DNA of 10,637 nt from an uncultured Akkermansia sp. (GCA_904501915.1 CAJGCV010000069.1:1-10637); one strand, 5' to 3'. Shown: positions 1-7,181, counted from the stretch's first letter. A program made the numbers and translations. Notes: generated by a model from the sequence alone, not told the origin.

Positions 1-138
1 GACGCCTCTGTGGTGGGTGACACCGTGGGTGACCCTTTCAAGGATACCTCCGGTCCCTCTCTGAACATCCTCATCAAGCTCATGAGCATGGTGTCCATCG
101 TGACCGCCGGTCTCAACATCGCTTTCTCCCTGCTGTAA
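1..138 (+). CDS. hppA: Membrane-bound ion-translocating pyrophosphatase, C-terminal end (partial)
   Basis: Frame 1 is open from the first base to a TAA at 136-138 and encodes the last 45 residues of a protein that starts outside the window. The segment GDTVGDPFKDTSGPSLN (residues 7-23 of the fragment) is the highly conserved C-terminal acidic motif of membrane-integral pyrophosphatases. These enzymes hydrolyse cytoplasmic PPi and pump H+ or Na+ across the membrane. The Asp and Lys residues of this motif belong to the Mg-PPi binding site. The final hydrophobic stretch (LIKLMSMVSIVTAGLNIAF) fits the last membrane helix, and the protein stops right after it, as family members do. The fragment cannot show whether it pumps H+ or Na+, or depends on K+, because the deciding residues lie upstream. 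Identification is firm from the motif alone. Confidence 0.93.
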   Translation, partial: DASVVGDTVGDPFKDTSGPSLNILIKLMSMVSIVTAGLNIAFSLL

Positions 139-158
139 AGCGACTGGGCAAAATCCGA

Positions 159-194
159 AAAAAGCACTGTTCCCCACAGGGAGCAGTGCTTTTT
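159..194 (+). terminator. Rho-independent terminator of hppA
   Basis: A 16-bp stem has arms at 159-174 and 179-194 and a CACA loop. The only imperfection is one G-U wobble. The stem begins with an A tract and ends in TTTTT, so it is a canonical intrinsic terminator starting 20 bp after the hppA stop codon. Its A-tract/T-tract symmetry would let it work in both directions, but no minus-strand gene converges on it here. Confidence 0.9.
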
Positions 195-212
195 GCATGC
201 CATAAGCTCGCA

Positions 213-244
213 ATTTGCAGCAAATACGACAAGCAAAATGCTTG
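213..244 (+). promoter_or_regulatory. Two short perfect dyads upstream of and overlapping the mutS -35 box
   Basis: ATTTGC-A-GCAAAT occupies 213-225 and CAAGCA-AAA-TGCTTG occupies 230-244. Both are perfect inverted repeats, and the second overlaps the proposed mutS -35 hexamer at 242-247. The placement suits an operator, but short AT-rich dyads arise by chance, and I recognise no known regulator motif in them. No regulator is assigned. Confidence 0.25.
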
Positions 245-270
245 AAGTGAGACGGTGGGTCAGCTAGAAT
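242..270 (+). promoter_or_regulatory. Predicted sigma-70-type promoter of mutS
   Basis: TTGAAG (242-247) and TAGAAT (265-270) are separated by 17 bp, matching four of six and five of six consensus bases. The expected transcription start is near 276-278, only about 5-7 nt before the mutS ATG at 283. The message would therefore be almost leaderless. The strong hppA terminator just upstream means mutS needs its own promoter. Confidence 0.6.
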
Positions 271-282
271 AGCCCAACAGAT

Positions 283-2796
283 ATGTCAGAAAAACCCGCA
301 CTCAGCCCCATGATGGACCAGTACCTGCGCATGAAGCAGTCACTGCCGGCGGATGTGTGGCTGTTTTTCCGACTGGGAGACTTTTATGAGATGTTCTTTG
401 AGGACGCCGTAGAGTGTTCTGCCGCGCTGGGGCTTACACTCACGAAGCGCCAGACCATCCCGATGTGCGGTGTTCCCTACCACGCAGCAGAAGGCTACAT
501 AGGCCAGGCGGTCAAGCTCGGCAAACGCATTGCCATTGCAGAGCAGATGGCCACTCCTGTGCCAGGCAAGCTGGTGCCGCGCGAAATCACCCGCATCATC
601 TCCGCCGGAACGCTGGCCGACATGGCTCTGCTGAATGCTGGCGAGCACAACTACATAGCCGCCTGCTACCACGAGAAAAACACCTGGGGACTCGCCTGCG
701 CAGACCACACGACGGGAGAATTCACCGTTGCGGATTACCCGAGCCTCGAATCCCTGAGCGAAGAAGTGGCCCGCATCCACCCGCGCGAGCTGCTTATCAG
801 CCAGGAACAGGCAGAGGATTTTCCCGGGCTGGCCGCCACCCTGCTGTACGACGGCTACACCTTCCTGCCTGGGCTGGCGGATACGTTCCTCAAATCACAT
901 TTCCGAGTGCACTCGCTGGAAGGCTTCGGCTGCGCCCACCTGGGACCGGCTCTGGGGGCAGCCACTGCTATTCTGCACTACCTGAAACACCAGCTGCGCC
1001 GCCAGACTGACCACTTGCGCACCCTTTCCCTCCGCGCCACAGAAAATGCGGTGATGATTGATACCGCCAGCCGCCGCAACCTCGACCTGGTGGAAGCGCG
1101 CGGCGGACACAAAAACACCCTCCTGGGCACGCTGGACCGCACCAGCACCCCCATGGGAGCCCGCAAGCTGCGCGACTGGATACTGCACCCCACATGCTGC
1201 ATGCAGGAACTGCTGCGCCGCCAGAATGTGATTGCAGGCTTTCTGAAAGAACCGTTCCTCATGTCTGAGCTGCGCAATTCCTTCAAAGGGGTGCGCGACA
1301 CGGAGCGTCTGGTATCCCGCCTTTCACAAGGCGCCGGCAACGCACGCGACCTGCTGGCTCTGGGTACTTCTCTGGAACACCTGCCCGCCATTGTGGCAGA
1401 TCTGGAGGCACTGCAGCAACATGCAGATGAATTCACCCCTCTGCTCTCCCGCCTGGGCAATTTCGAAGAACTCACCACCCTGCTCACCAGCGCCGTGGTA
1501 GAGGAACCACCCGTCACCATCAAGGAAGGCGGCATGATTCGTGACGGCTATGACGCACGGCTCGACGAACTGCGCGCAGCCTCCCGCGAAGGGAAAGACT
1601 GGCTGGCAGACCTGGAAGCCCGCGAACGCGCCGCAACTGGCATTGACTCGCTTAAAATCCGCTACAACAACGTTTTCGGTTACTACATCGAGGTCACCAA
1701 GGCGAATTTCTCCAAAGTACCCACCGAGCGTTACGTGCGCAAGCAGACACTAGCCAACGCAGAACGTTTTGTGACCGAGGAACTCAAAAAGATGGAAGGC
1801 ACCATCCTGGGGGCAGATGAACGCGCCCGCCAGCTCGAATATGAGCTCTTCTGCCACCTGCGCGAGCAAGTAGCCGCATACATAGACCGCATCCAGCAGA
1901 CCTCTGAAGCCCTGGCAGAAATCGACGTACTGCTCTCACTGGCAGAAACCGCCCAGCGCTACCGTTATTGCCGCCCCTGTCTTGACACCAGCCGTGACCT
2001 GCACATCATCAACGGCCGGCATCCCGTCATTGAACAGGTGCAGGCAGACTCGGCCTTTGTCCCCAACGACACCGAAATACTGGCCGATACGCAGAGAGTA
2101 CTCATCCTCACCGGACCCAATATGGCCGGCAAAAGCACCTACATCCGCCAGGTTGCCCTCATCACCCTCATGGCTCAGATCGGCTCCTACGTGCCGGCAG
2201 ACTCCGCACGCATCGGCCTGGTGGACCGCATTTTCTGCCGCGTAGGCGCAAGCGATGACATTGCGCGCGGGCAATCCACCTTCATGGTGGAAATGAGCGA
2301 AACCGCACTCATCCTCAACAACGCCACCAATCGCTCCCTGGTCATACTGGATGAAATCGGCCGCGGCACCGCCACATTCGACGGCCTTTCCATTGCCTGG
2401 GCCGTGGCTGAACACCTGCACGACATACTGGGTTCCCGTACCCTCTTTGCCACCCACTATCACGAAATGGTAGACCTGGAACACACCCACTCCGCCGTAA
2501 GCAACTGGCATGTGGAAGTGCGCGAGTGGAAAGATGAAATCGTTTTCCTGCGCAAAGTACTGCCCGGCCCGGCAGATAAATCATACGGTATTCAGGTGGC
2601 ACGCCTCGCTGGTTTACCCACGCCCATCATCGACCGTGCCAAACAGATTCTCACCCACCTGGAAATGAGCGCCGGCGCCCGCGAACCCAAAGCCGCCCGC
2701 CGCAAACGCAGCCGAGAATCAGGCATGCCCTGCGCTGAAGAAACAGCAGATGTCACTCAGCTGGACATGTTCAGCATGCTGGACGATGGCATCTGA
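283..2796 (+). CDS. mutS: DNA mismatch repair protein MutS
   Basis: MutS is the ATP-dependent sensor of mismatches and small insertion/deletion loops that starts mismatch repair. At 837 residues it has normal MutS1 length. The N-terminal mismatch-recognition domain carries the Phe-x-Glu motif in GDFYEMF (F34, E36), which identifies it as MutS1 rather than MutS2. The C-terminal ATPase has Walker A GPNMAGKST (611-619), a signature segment STFMVEMSE, Walker B LVILDEIGRG (686-695) and the late SYGIQVARLAGLP helix-turn-helix region. The motif usually read as GRGTSTFDG is GRGTATFDG here (693-701), a mild Ser-to-Ala change. QLDMF at 826-830, next to the C-terminus, matches the beta-clamp-binding consensus. 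The start is set by MSEKPALSPMMDQYL, which lines up with other MutS N-termini. No Shine-Dalgarno sequence is visible. mutL is not in the window. Identification is very firm. Confidence 0.98.
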   Translation: MSEKPALSPMMDQYLRMKQSLPADVWLFFRLGDFYEMFFEDAVECSAALGLTLTKRQTIPMCGVPYHAAEGYIGQAVKLGKRIAIAEQMATPVPGKLVPREITRIISAGTLADMALLNAGEHNYIAACYHEKNTWGLACADHTTGEFTVADYPSLESLSEEVARIHPRELLISQEQAEDFPGLAATLLYDGYTFLPGLADTFLKSHFRVHSLEGFGCAHLGPALGAATAILHYLKHQLRRQTDHLRTLSLRATENAVMIDTASRRNLDLVEARGGHKNTLLGTLDRTSTPMGARKLRDWILHPTCCMQELLRRQNVIAGFLKEPFLMSELRNSFKGVRDTERLVSRLSQGAGNARDLLALGTSLEHLPAIVADLEALQQHADEFTPLLSRLGNFEELTTLLTSAVVEEPPVTIKEGGMIRDGYDARLDELRAASREGKDWLADLEARERAATGIDSLKIRYNNVFGYYIEVTKANFSKVPTERYVRKQTLANAERFVTEELKKMEGTILGADERARQLEYELFCHLREQVAAYIDRIQQTSEALAEIDVLLSLAETAQRYRYCRPCLDTSRDLHIINGRHPVIEQVQADSAFVPNDTEILADTQRVLILTGPNMAGKSTYIRQVALITLMAQIGSYVPADSARIGLVDRIFCRVGASDDIARGQSTFMVEMSETALILNNATNRSLVILDEIGRGTATFDGLSIAWAVAEHLHDILGSRTLFATHYHEMVDLEHTHSAVSNWHVEVREWKDEIVFLRKVLPGPADKSYGIQVARLAGLPTPIIDRAKQILTHLEMSAGAREPKAARRKRSRESGMPCAEETADVTQLDMFSMLDDGI

Positions 2797-2806
2797 CCCC
2801 AAGCCC

Positions 2807-2831
2807 GGCAAAATATTGCCATGATTGGCAA
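2807..2831 (+). repeat. Overlapping short inverted repeats after mutS
   Basis: GGCAA-AATA-TTGCC (2807-2820) is a perfect 5-bp stem. Its right arm TTGCC (2816-2820) can instead pair with GGCAA at 2827-2831, so the two hairpins are mutually exclusive. Neither is followed by a T run. It is at best a weak end for mutS mRNA, and transcription may read through into the next gene. It may also be chance. Confidence 0.25.
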
Positions 2832-2839
2832 AAATGAGC

Positions 2840-2867
2840 TTGACTTACAGCCCCACTGACATATACT
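2840..2867 (+). promoter_or_regulatory. Predicted sigma-70-type promoter of the small exported protein gene
   Basis: TTGACT (2840-2845) and TATACT (2862-2867) are separated by 16 bp, five of six matches in each hexamer. It is the best promoter match in the window. The predicted transcription start is near 2874, giving a leader of roughly 16 nt with no Shine-Dalgarno sequence. Confidence 0.7.
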
Positions 2868-2889
2868 TGAAACGTTAGCAAACCATCGT

Positions 2890-3222
2890 ATGAAAACTCT
2901 TCCTTTCCTCGCACTCCTCGCTCTGGCAACTGTTGCTGTGCAGGCCGCTCCTGAAATAACGGCTGCAGACCTGTCAGAAGAAGCTCTTACCGAAGTAGCC
3001 ACCGGGCGTCAGAAGGCCAGTCTCAACCGCTACAACAAAGCGGTAGCCCGCGCCGAAAAGAAACGCACAAAAGAAATCAAGGAGGCCCAGAAGCTCACTC
3101 AGAAAAATGATGCCGGCATGAAGAAGACCATTCAGAAGCGTCATCTTAATTCCATGCTGCCGGCCAGCGAGCGAGTCCCGGAGACTCCCCGCAAGCCCTC
3201 CAACTACAACATCCGCTACTAA
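2890..3222 (+). CDS. Small exported Lys-rich helical protein, function unknown
   Basis: I do not recognise this 110-residue protein as a family member. The N-terminus (MKT, hydrophobic residues 4-17, then AVQAAP) is a classical Sec signal peptide, with likely cleavage after A19 or A20. There is no lipobox cysteine and no cysteine at all. The mature part, about 90 residues, starts acidic (PEITAADLSEEAL). It then turns strongly basic and probably alpha-helical or coiled coil across about 44-86, with many Lys, Arg and Glu. It ends in a Pro-rich, Tyr-containing tail (NYNIRY). It has its own promoter and a strong terminator, so it is a single-gene unit between mutS and the transporter gene. The signal peptide, flanking signals and intact frame support a real gene. 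A role in the periplasm or envelope is inferred from the signal only. Confidence 0.8.
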   Translation: MKTLPFLALLALATVAVQAAPEITAADLSEEALTEVATGRQKASLNRYNKAVARAEKKRTKEIKEAQKLTQKNDAGMKKTIQKRHLNSMLPASERVPETPRKPSNYNIRY

Positions 3223-3248
3223 GCACAGAGCTCCCCAGATTTTTTCCG

Positions 3249-3280
3249 GCAGGAAACGGCATACCGTTTCCTGCTTTTTT
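3249..3280 (+). terminator. Rho-independent terminator of the small exported protein gene
   Basis: A perfect 11-bp stem, GCAGGAAACGG (3249-3259) with CCGTTTCCTGC (3264-3274), has a CATA loop and is followed directly by TTTTTT (3275-3280). It lies 27 bp after the stop codon at 3220-3222. It separates this gene from the transporter/acyltransferase gene downstream. Confidence 0.93.
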
Positions 3281-3293
3281 CATTGCTTTATGC

Positions 3294-3321
3294 TTGAAAA
3301 AAGCGACATTTGTGAGATAAT
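3294..3321 (+). promoter_or_regulatory. Predicted extended -10 promoter of the transporter/acyltransferase gene
   Basis: TTGAAA (3294-3299), a 16-bp spacer and GATAAT (3316-3321) form a promoter, with an extended -10 TG dinucleotide at 3313-3314. The predicted transcription start is near 3328, about 14 nt before the ATG at 3342. An overlapping TAATAT (3318-3323) is an alternative -10. Its position straight after a terminator supports it. Confidence 0.6.
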
Positions 3322-3341
3322 ATCACCAGAATACCCCGCAT

Positions 3342-6005
3342 ATGGCTGAGGACGAAGAGGATTTTTACAAAGAACCGACTCGCAAGGAATGGGCCGGTTT
3401 CTGGACGCTCGTTGCCGTGCAGGCCCAGAATGCGTTCAATGAAAAAGCAGTCCAGTTTCTGCTGATTCCCCTGGGCGTATGGCTCTGGGGCGCAGACGGC
3501 AGCACTCTGGAATATATACTGGGTGCCATCTTTGTTCTGCCGTACATATTATTTTCTCCCCTGGTAGGCTGGCTGGCAGACTGTTTCTGCAAGACCCGCA
3601 TCATCCAGGTCATGAGCGTGGTGCAGATTCTGGTCATGAGCTGCATGCTCTTCTGCTTCTACCAGCGTGACATGTACGCAGCCATTCTGTGGTTTGCCGT
3701 CTTTGCTACTCAGGCAACCATCCTTTCGCCAGCAAAAAAAGGCATTGTCAAAGACTTGCTGGGCTCCCGATATATAGGGTTCGGCTCCGGCATCATTGAA
3801 ATGAGCCTGGTATTCGTGCTGCTGGTTGCCCAGATTGGCGTATTCTTCTGGTTCTCCTACCTTCTGGGGGCATACGAAGCAGAAAATTCTGCTACATACA
3901 ATGCTGAGCTGCAGGCAGGTTGGGATTCCGTCATTCTGCCCACCTGGGTTTTCGTAGGGCTGGCCTGTCTGGTGTGTGCAGCGTCTTTCCTGGTACCCCG
4001 CTATCCGGCAAAAAAAGCCAAACCATTCAGTTGGAGCTTATTATACGAACATTTCACCCAGGTAAAATACCTCTGGCAGGATCGTCTGCTGCGTTTGAGC
4101 GAGCTGGGCATTGCCTATTTCTGGTGTCTGGCCGGCTCCCTGTTCCTCATTCTCATTCAGATAGCCAAGGGCATGCAGGCGGCCGATCCGAATGTGGACT
4201 TCTCGCTGCAGTGCGGTATTCTGATGGCATGGATGACCGGTGGTGTGGTAGTGGGCGGGGCTGTAGCCTCCCAGCTTTGTAAGGGCAAGAACGAACTGGG
4301 GCTCATTCCGTTCGGCGCCATCGGCATCACGCTCTGCACGCTTCTGCTCACCATCTTCGAGGTAAACACCTACACCAGCAACACCCTGCTGGCGCTCACG
4401 GGTGCTTTCGGCGCAGCCTACCTCGTACCGCTCAATGCATTCCTGCAAGATAACTGCGACCCCAACAACCGTGGCAACATCATTGCCGCCGGCAACCTCA
4501 TCGACAACCTCATGGGGCTCGTTGCCGTAGCGCTCATGTGGGTCATGTACGAAATTTTCGGAGCATCACCGCAACAGCAATTCTTTGTTCTCTTCCTGCT
4601 GAGCTTCTTCATTCTCATCTGCTCGCTGCGACTGATACCCCAGGAATTCATCCGCATGATTGGCATATGGTGTCTGCAGCTGGTTTACCACCCGCGCACC
4701 ATCAATCTGGATCGCCTGCCCATGCGCGGCGGAGCACTACTGGTGGTGAATCACGTAACCTACGCCGATGCCCTGTTCCTGACCATGGTATGCCCGCGAC
4801 CGGTGCGCTTCATTGTGGCAGAGGAATTCATGGCCATGAGGCTGCTGGGATGGGCGCTGGAAATCTTCAACTCCCTGCCCATTTCCACCCGCAATCCGCG
4901 CGAAACAATCATCAAAGCGGCACGCGCCATTGAAAATGGCGATATCATCTGCATTTTCCCGGAAGGGCAGCTGACACGCAGCGGATGTCTCACCCCCATT
5001 CGCCGCGGCATGGAAATGATTGCCCGCCGCGCCAAGGCACCCATCATCCCGGTATACATGGATGGTTTGTGGGGCAGCATCTTCTCTTTCTCACGCAACC
5101 GTTTCTTTACCAAGCTGCCGAAGACGCTCAACTACAATTTCACCGTAGCATTCGGCGCGCCGCTCTCCCCGGACAACTTCACCAGCCGCTCCGTGCTGCG
5201 TTCCTTCCGAGAGCTGTCTGCCACCTGTCTGGAGACCTCCGACGGCATCAGCCGCGAGGGGCTCATCCGCCAGCTGGAAGAACGCGGCAACAAATCGCTG
5301 GTCTTCTACCCGGGCGGTTCACTCACAGCCATTCAGATTGCTGCAGCGCTCATCAGCCGCCAGGCCGACGAACAATTCCCTCCCCTGGCGCGCAAATGGC
5401 TGCAACTGCTCATTGACGGCACCGAAGACCGACTGGCTTTCCACCGCTATTGGCTGAACGCCTGCCAGGTGCGCCGCGTCAACGCCCTCAAGGAAGGTCG
5501 ACACCACCTGCTCACCACCGTGGGGCACGGCGAACCGCAGGAGCTGGTGCTGGCTGTACTCTGGCCGCTGATAACACGCACCCCGGTACACCTCATTGAA
5601 AACCCGCAGGAGACGCTGGATACCTCCATTTCGCAGATTGTCGGCGGGGCACACATGCGCCGCATCCTGCTCACTACCATTCCGCCGCGGCAGATTCCGT
5701 TCTATGATTTCAGTGGTTCGCCCGCCATCTCCACCCCCAACATGCGCTGGCGCCCCTGCCTCTGCACCGCCATGGGAAACATTATCTCCATGAGCATGTG
5801 CCACAGCGTGTTCAAGATGAGCGACGGCACGATCCAGCTGGGTGTGCGTCCGCGCACGCGGGGACTCCTGTTACCCGGCTACAGGGTAGAAGCCGCAGTG
5901 GAAGGCTCCAACGCCATCATCAGCTCCCCCTCACTGCGCACGGAATACACCCTGCCCTCGCACATATATCTGGATGAAAGCGGCTTCTTGGCCGAGCTCT
6001 CCTGA
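3342..6005 (+). CDS. LplT-like MFS transporter fused to PlsC-type acyltransferase, with degenerate C-terminal ANL-like region
   Basis: This is an 887-residue membrane protein. Residues about 15-435 form a multi-helix MFS domain that opens with a segment (VQAQNAFNEKAVQFLLIPL) typical of LplT lysophospholipid transporters. Residues about 450-615 are a PlsC/LPLAT acyltransferase: HX4D motif NHVTYAD (H471, D476), FPEGQLTRSG (539-548) and PIIPVYMDGLWGS (567-579). LplT flips lysophospholipids inward and Aas re-acylates them, so a fusion would couple uptake and repair of membrane lipids. In Aas-type proteins a long acyl-ACP/CoA synthetase domain follows. Here only about 250 residues follow, resembling that fold but lacking its catalytic motifs. 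TTVGHGEP (725-732) sits where TSGTTGxPK is expected, RPRTRGLLLPGYRVE (836-850) resembles GTVGxPLPGxEVRI, and the protein stops at DESGFLAELS, just before the usual YxTGD. The gene ends in tandem stops TGA TAA. Transporter and acyltransferase calls are firm; the exact substrate is inferred. Confidence 0.88.
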   Translation: MAEDEEDFYKEPTRKEWAGFWTLVAVQAQNAFNEKAVQFLLIPLGVWLWGADGSTLEYILGAIFVLPYILFSPLVGWLADCFCKTRIIQVMSVVQILVMSCMLFCFYQRDMYAAILWFAVFATQATILSPAKKGIVKDLLGSRYIGFGSGIIEMSLVFVLLVAQIGVFFWFSYLLGAYEAENSATYNAELQAGWDSVILPTWVFVGLACLVCAASFLVPRYPAKKAKPFSWSLLYEHFTQVKYLWQDRLLRLSELGIAYFWCLAGSLFLILIQIAKGMQAADPNVDFSLQCGILMAWMTGGVVVGGAVASQLCKGKNELGLIPFGAIGITLCTLLLTIFEVNTYTSNTLLALTGAFGAAYLVPLNAFLQDNCDPNNRGNIIAAGNLIDNLMGLVAVALMWVMYEIFGASPQQQFFVLFLLSFFILICSLRLIPQEFIRMIGIWCLQLVYHPRTINLDRLPMRGGALLVVNHVTYADALFLTMVCPRPVRFIVAEEFMAMRLLGWALEIFNSLPISTRNPRETIIKAARAIENGDIICIFPEGQLTRSGCLTPIRRGMEMIARRAKAPIIPVYMDGLWGSIFSFSRNRFFTKLPKTLNYNFTVAFGAPLSPDNFTSRSVLRSFRELSATCLETSDGISREGLIRQLEERGNKSLVFYPGGSLTAIQIAAALISRQADEQFPPLARKWLQLLIDGTEDRLAFHRYWLNACQVRRVNALKEGRHHLLTTVGHGEPQELVLAVLWPLITRTPVHLIENPQETLDTSISQIVGGAHMRRILLTTIPPRQIPFYDFSGSPAISTPNMRWRPCLCTAMGNIISMSMCHSVFKMSDGTIQLGVRPRTRGLLLPGYRVEAAVEGSNAIISSPSLRTEYTLPSHIYLDESGFLAELS

Positions 6006-6030
6006 TAAACGGGCAACCAGCACCATTTCC

Positions 6031-6069
6031 ACCGGTTGGCGCAGCGGCGCCAGCCGGTCGTTTCTTTTT
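6031..6069 (+). terminator. Rho-independent terminator between convergent genes
   Basis: A 12-bp stem (6031-6042 with 6047-6058, AGCG loop, one G-U wobble) is followed by CGTTTCTTTTT. It starts 25 bp after the stop of the transporter/acyltransferase gene. It ends exactly at the argA stop codon (6069-6071), which lies on the other strand. In the minus direction the stem is not followed by a T run, so it is a poor intrinsic terminator for argA, although the hairpin would still form at the 3' end of that message. Confidence 0.88.
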
Positions 6070-7136
6070 CACAACTCGCGGCCAAACACACCGGAGGAAC
6101 GCCCGCTTTCTTCCAGCGCAGCCAGACGCGCCGGGGGCAGCACACTGCGAGGCTGCGGGTCATAGTGCATACGGTCGCGGAAATAATCCACCGCGCTCTG
6201 GGATATGGCAAAAATGCGGTTAAAGCCCATAGTGCGGGCCTTATTCTCCACAAAGCGGCACATGGCCTTGCCATAGCCACGGCCCTCGTAATTCTTTTTG
6301 ATGAAGAGACAGCCAAGCTCGGCGCACGCCTCCTCAGGGTACGGATAAAGCGCTACGCAACCCACGATGGTATCATCGAGAGTATACACGTAATAGCTCT
6401 GCAGATTCTCGCGGATATCCTCATACGAACGGTGCACCAGCTTGGCATCGGCCATGCTGCGGGCAATCATGGAAAGCAACTCGGGAATATCCTCCTCGCG
6501 CAGCGGGCGGATTTCGCGGTAGGAGTCGGCATGCACCATGGTGCCCACCCCTTCTTCGGAGAAGAGCTCATCCAGCAGCACACCGCGGTGCAACCCATCC
6601 AGCAAATGCACGCGAGGAATACCGCGACGGCATACCTCTGCAGCCTGTTGCAGCAGCTCCGCATGCGTGCAATCTGCCAGGTGGAGCTCCACCTCGCTCT
6701 CCGGCACAGCAAAAATGGGCTGAGTCTCGTGGCTTGGCACCTCACCCACCTGCAGGCAGATGTATTTGGCAGCACCCAGCTCCAGCGCCATATCCACCAC
6801 GGCGGAATCAAAACGCCCGAAAGCACCAGCGGCCACAATGGCCACCTGGCGGCGTCCCACAATCTCATTTACTCGTGCTGCAGCAGGTGCGCCATCCGTA
6901 AGCGGGAACTCCGCCACGGCGGTATGCATCTCGCATGCGCCGGCACGCAGTGCCAGGGTGGAGGTATCCTCCCCTTCTGCCACCAGCACCAGGCGCACGC
7001 CCACTTCATGCAAGGCATCTGCATCCAGCAGGGCATCCACAAGCTCTTCCGCCTGCAGAAGTTCTGCCGCCACGTGCACCACAAATAGGCGACCGCAGAA
7101 ATAAGGCACGTACTCCAACGCAGAACGAACATTCAT
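6069..7136 (-). CDS. argA: N-acetylglutamate synthase (ArgA-type), short amino-acid-kinase-like domain plus GNAT
   Basis: The enzyme acetylates L-glutamate with acetyl-CoA, the first step of arginine synthesis. The C-terminal GNAT domain (about 207-350) has the acetyl-CoA loop NYEGRGYGK (282-290) and the ArgA-like segment GCVALYPYPEEACAELGC (259-276). The interdomain segment PRVHLLDGLHRGVLLDELF (174-192) followed by GVGTM (196-200) is strongly ArgA-like. The N-terminal part (1-200) is a reduced, catalytically dead amino-acid-kinase fold that normally binds arginine for feedback inhibition. ALEYVPYFCGRLFVV at the start matches other ArgA proteins, but the next Gly-Gly-Glu is Ala-Ala-Glu. The total of 355 residues compares with about 440 in E. 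coli ArgA, with the loss inside the kinase-like domain. It lies 45 bp after secA on the same strand and is probably in one operon with it. No Shine-Dalgarno sequence is seen. Assignment to ArgA rather than another GNAT rests on the two-domain match and is confident. Confidence 0.9.
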   Translation of the reverse strand: MNVRSALEYVPYFCGRLFVVHVAAELLQAEELVDALLDADALHEVGVRLVLVAEGEDTSTLALRAGACEMHTAVAEFPLTDGAPAAARVNEIVGRRQVAIVAAGAFGRFDSAVVDMALELGAAKYICLQVGEVPSHETQPIFAVPESEVELHLADCTHAELLQQAAEVCRRGIPRVHLLDGLHRGVLLDELFSEEGVGTMVHADSYREIRPLREEDIPELLSMIARSMADAKLVHRSYEDIRENLQSYYVYTLDDTIVGCVALYPYPEEACAELGCLFIKKNYEGRGYGKAMCRFVENKARTMGFNRIFAISQSAVDYFRDRMHYDPQPRSVLPPARLAALEESGRSSGVFGREL

Positions 7137-7148
7137 ATCAGATTAATT

Positions 7149-7164
7149 CTTATAGAGCACGTGC
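7149..7164 (-). promoter_or_regulatory. Possible argA -10 box beside a GCACGTGC palindrome
   Basis: On the minus strand TATAAG (7149-7154) lies 12 nt before the argA ATG. This is the same near-leaderless geometry as at mutS. The 8-bp palindrome GCACGTGC (7157-7164) falls just upstream, within the would-be spacer. No acceptable -35 hexamer is present at 16-18 bp, so argA may simply be read from the secA promoter. This is a weak call. Confidence 0.2.
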
Positions 7165-7181
7165 CTTTGTATCAGGCTGAA

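Noticed and set aside
1936..2511. A 191-codon open frame on the minus strand inside mutS
   Set aside because: It lies wholly within the conserved MutS ATPase coding sequence and has no domain or promoter. It is a by-product of mutS codon usage.
2807..2831. Terminator for mutS
   Set aside because: The stems are only 5 bp and neither is followed by a T run, so it is listed only as a short repeat.
6003..6068. Continuation of the missing ANL C-terminal subdomain after a frameshift at the end of the transporter/acyltransferase gene
   Set aside because: Only 63 bp separate its stop codon from the argA stop, and they hold tandem stops and a terminator. There is no room for the lost ~120 residues, so this is a true truncation, not a sequencing frameshift.
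6036..7088. A 350-codon open frame on the plus strand opposite argA
   Set aside because: It is in the same codon-register antisense arrangement as the one opposite secA, overlaps a well-identified ArgA, and begins inside the terminator stem. No family features.
7137..7181. Possible arginine-repressor (ARG box) site upstream of argA
   Set aside because: The AT-rich stretch (AAGAATTAAT) resembles only part of the ARG box consensus, and no symmetric TGAAT-type half-sites could be lined up.
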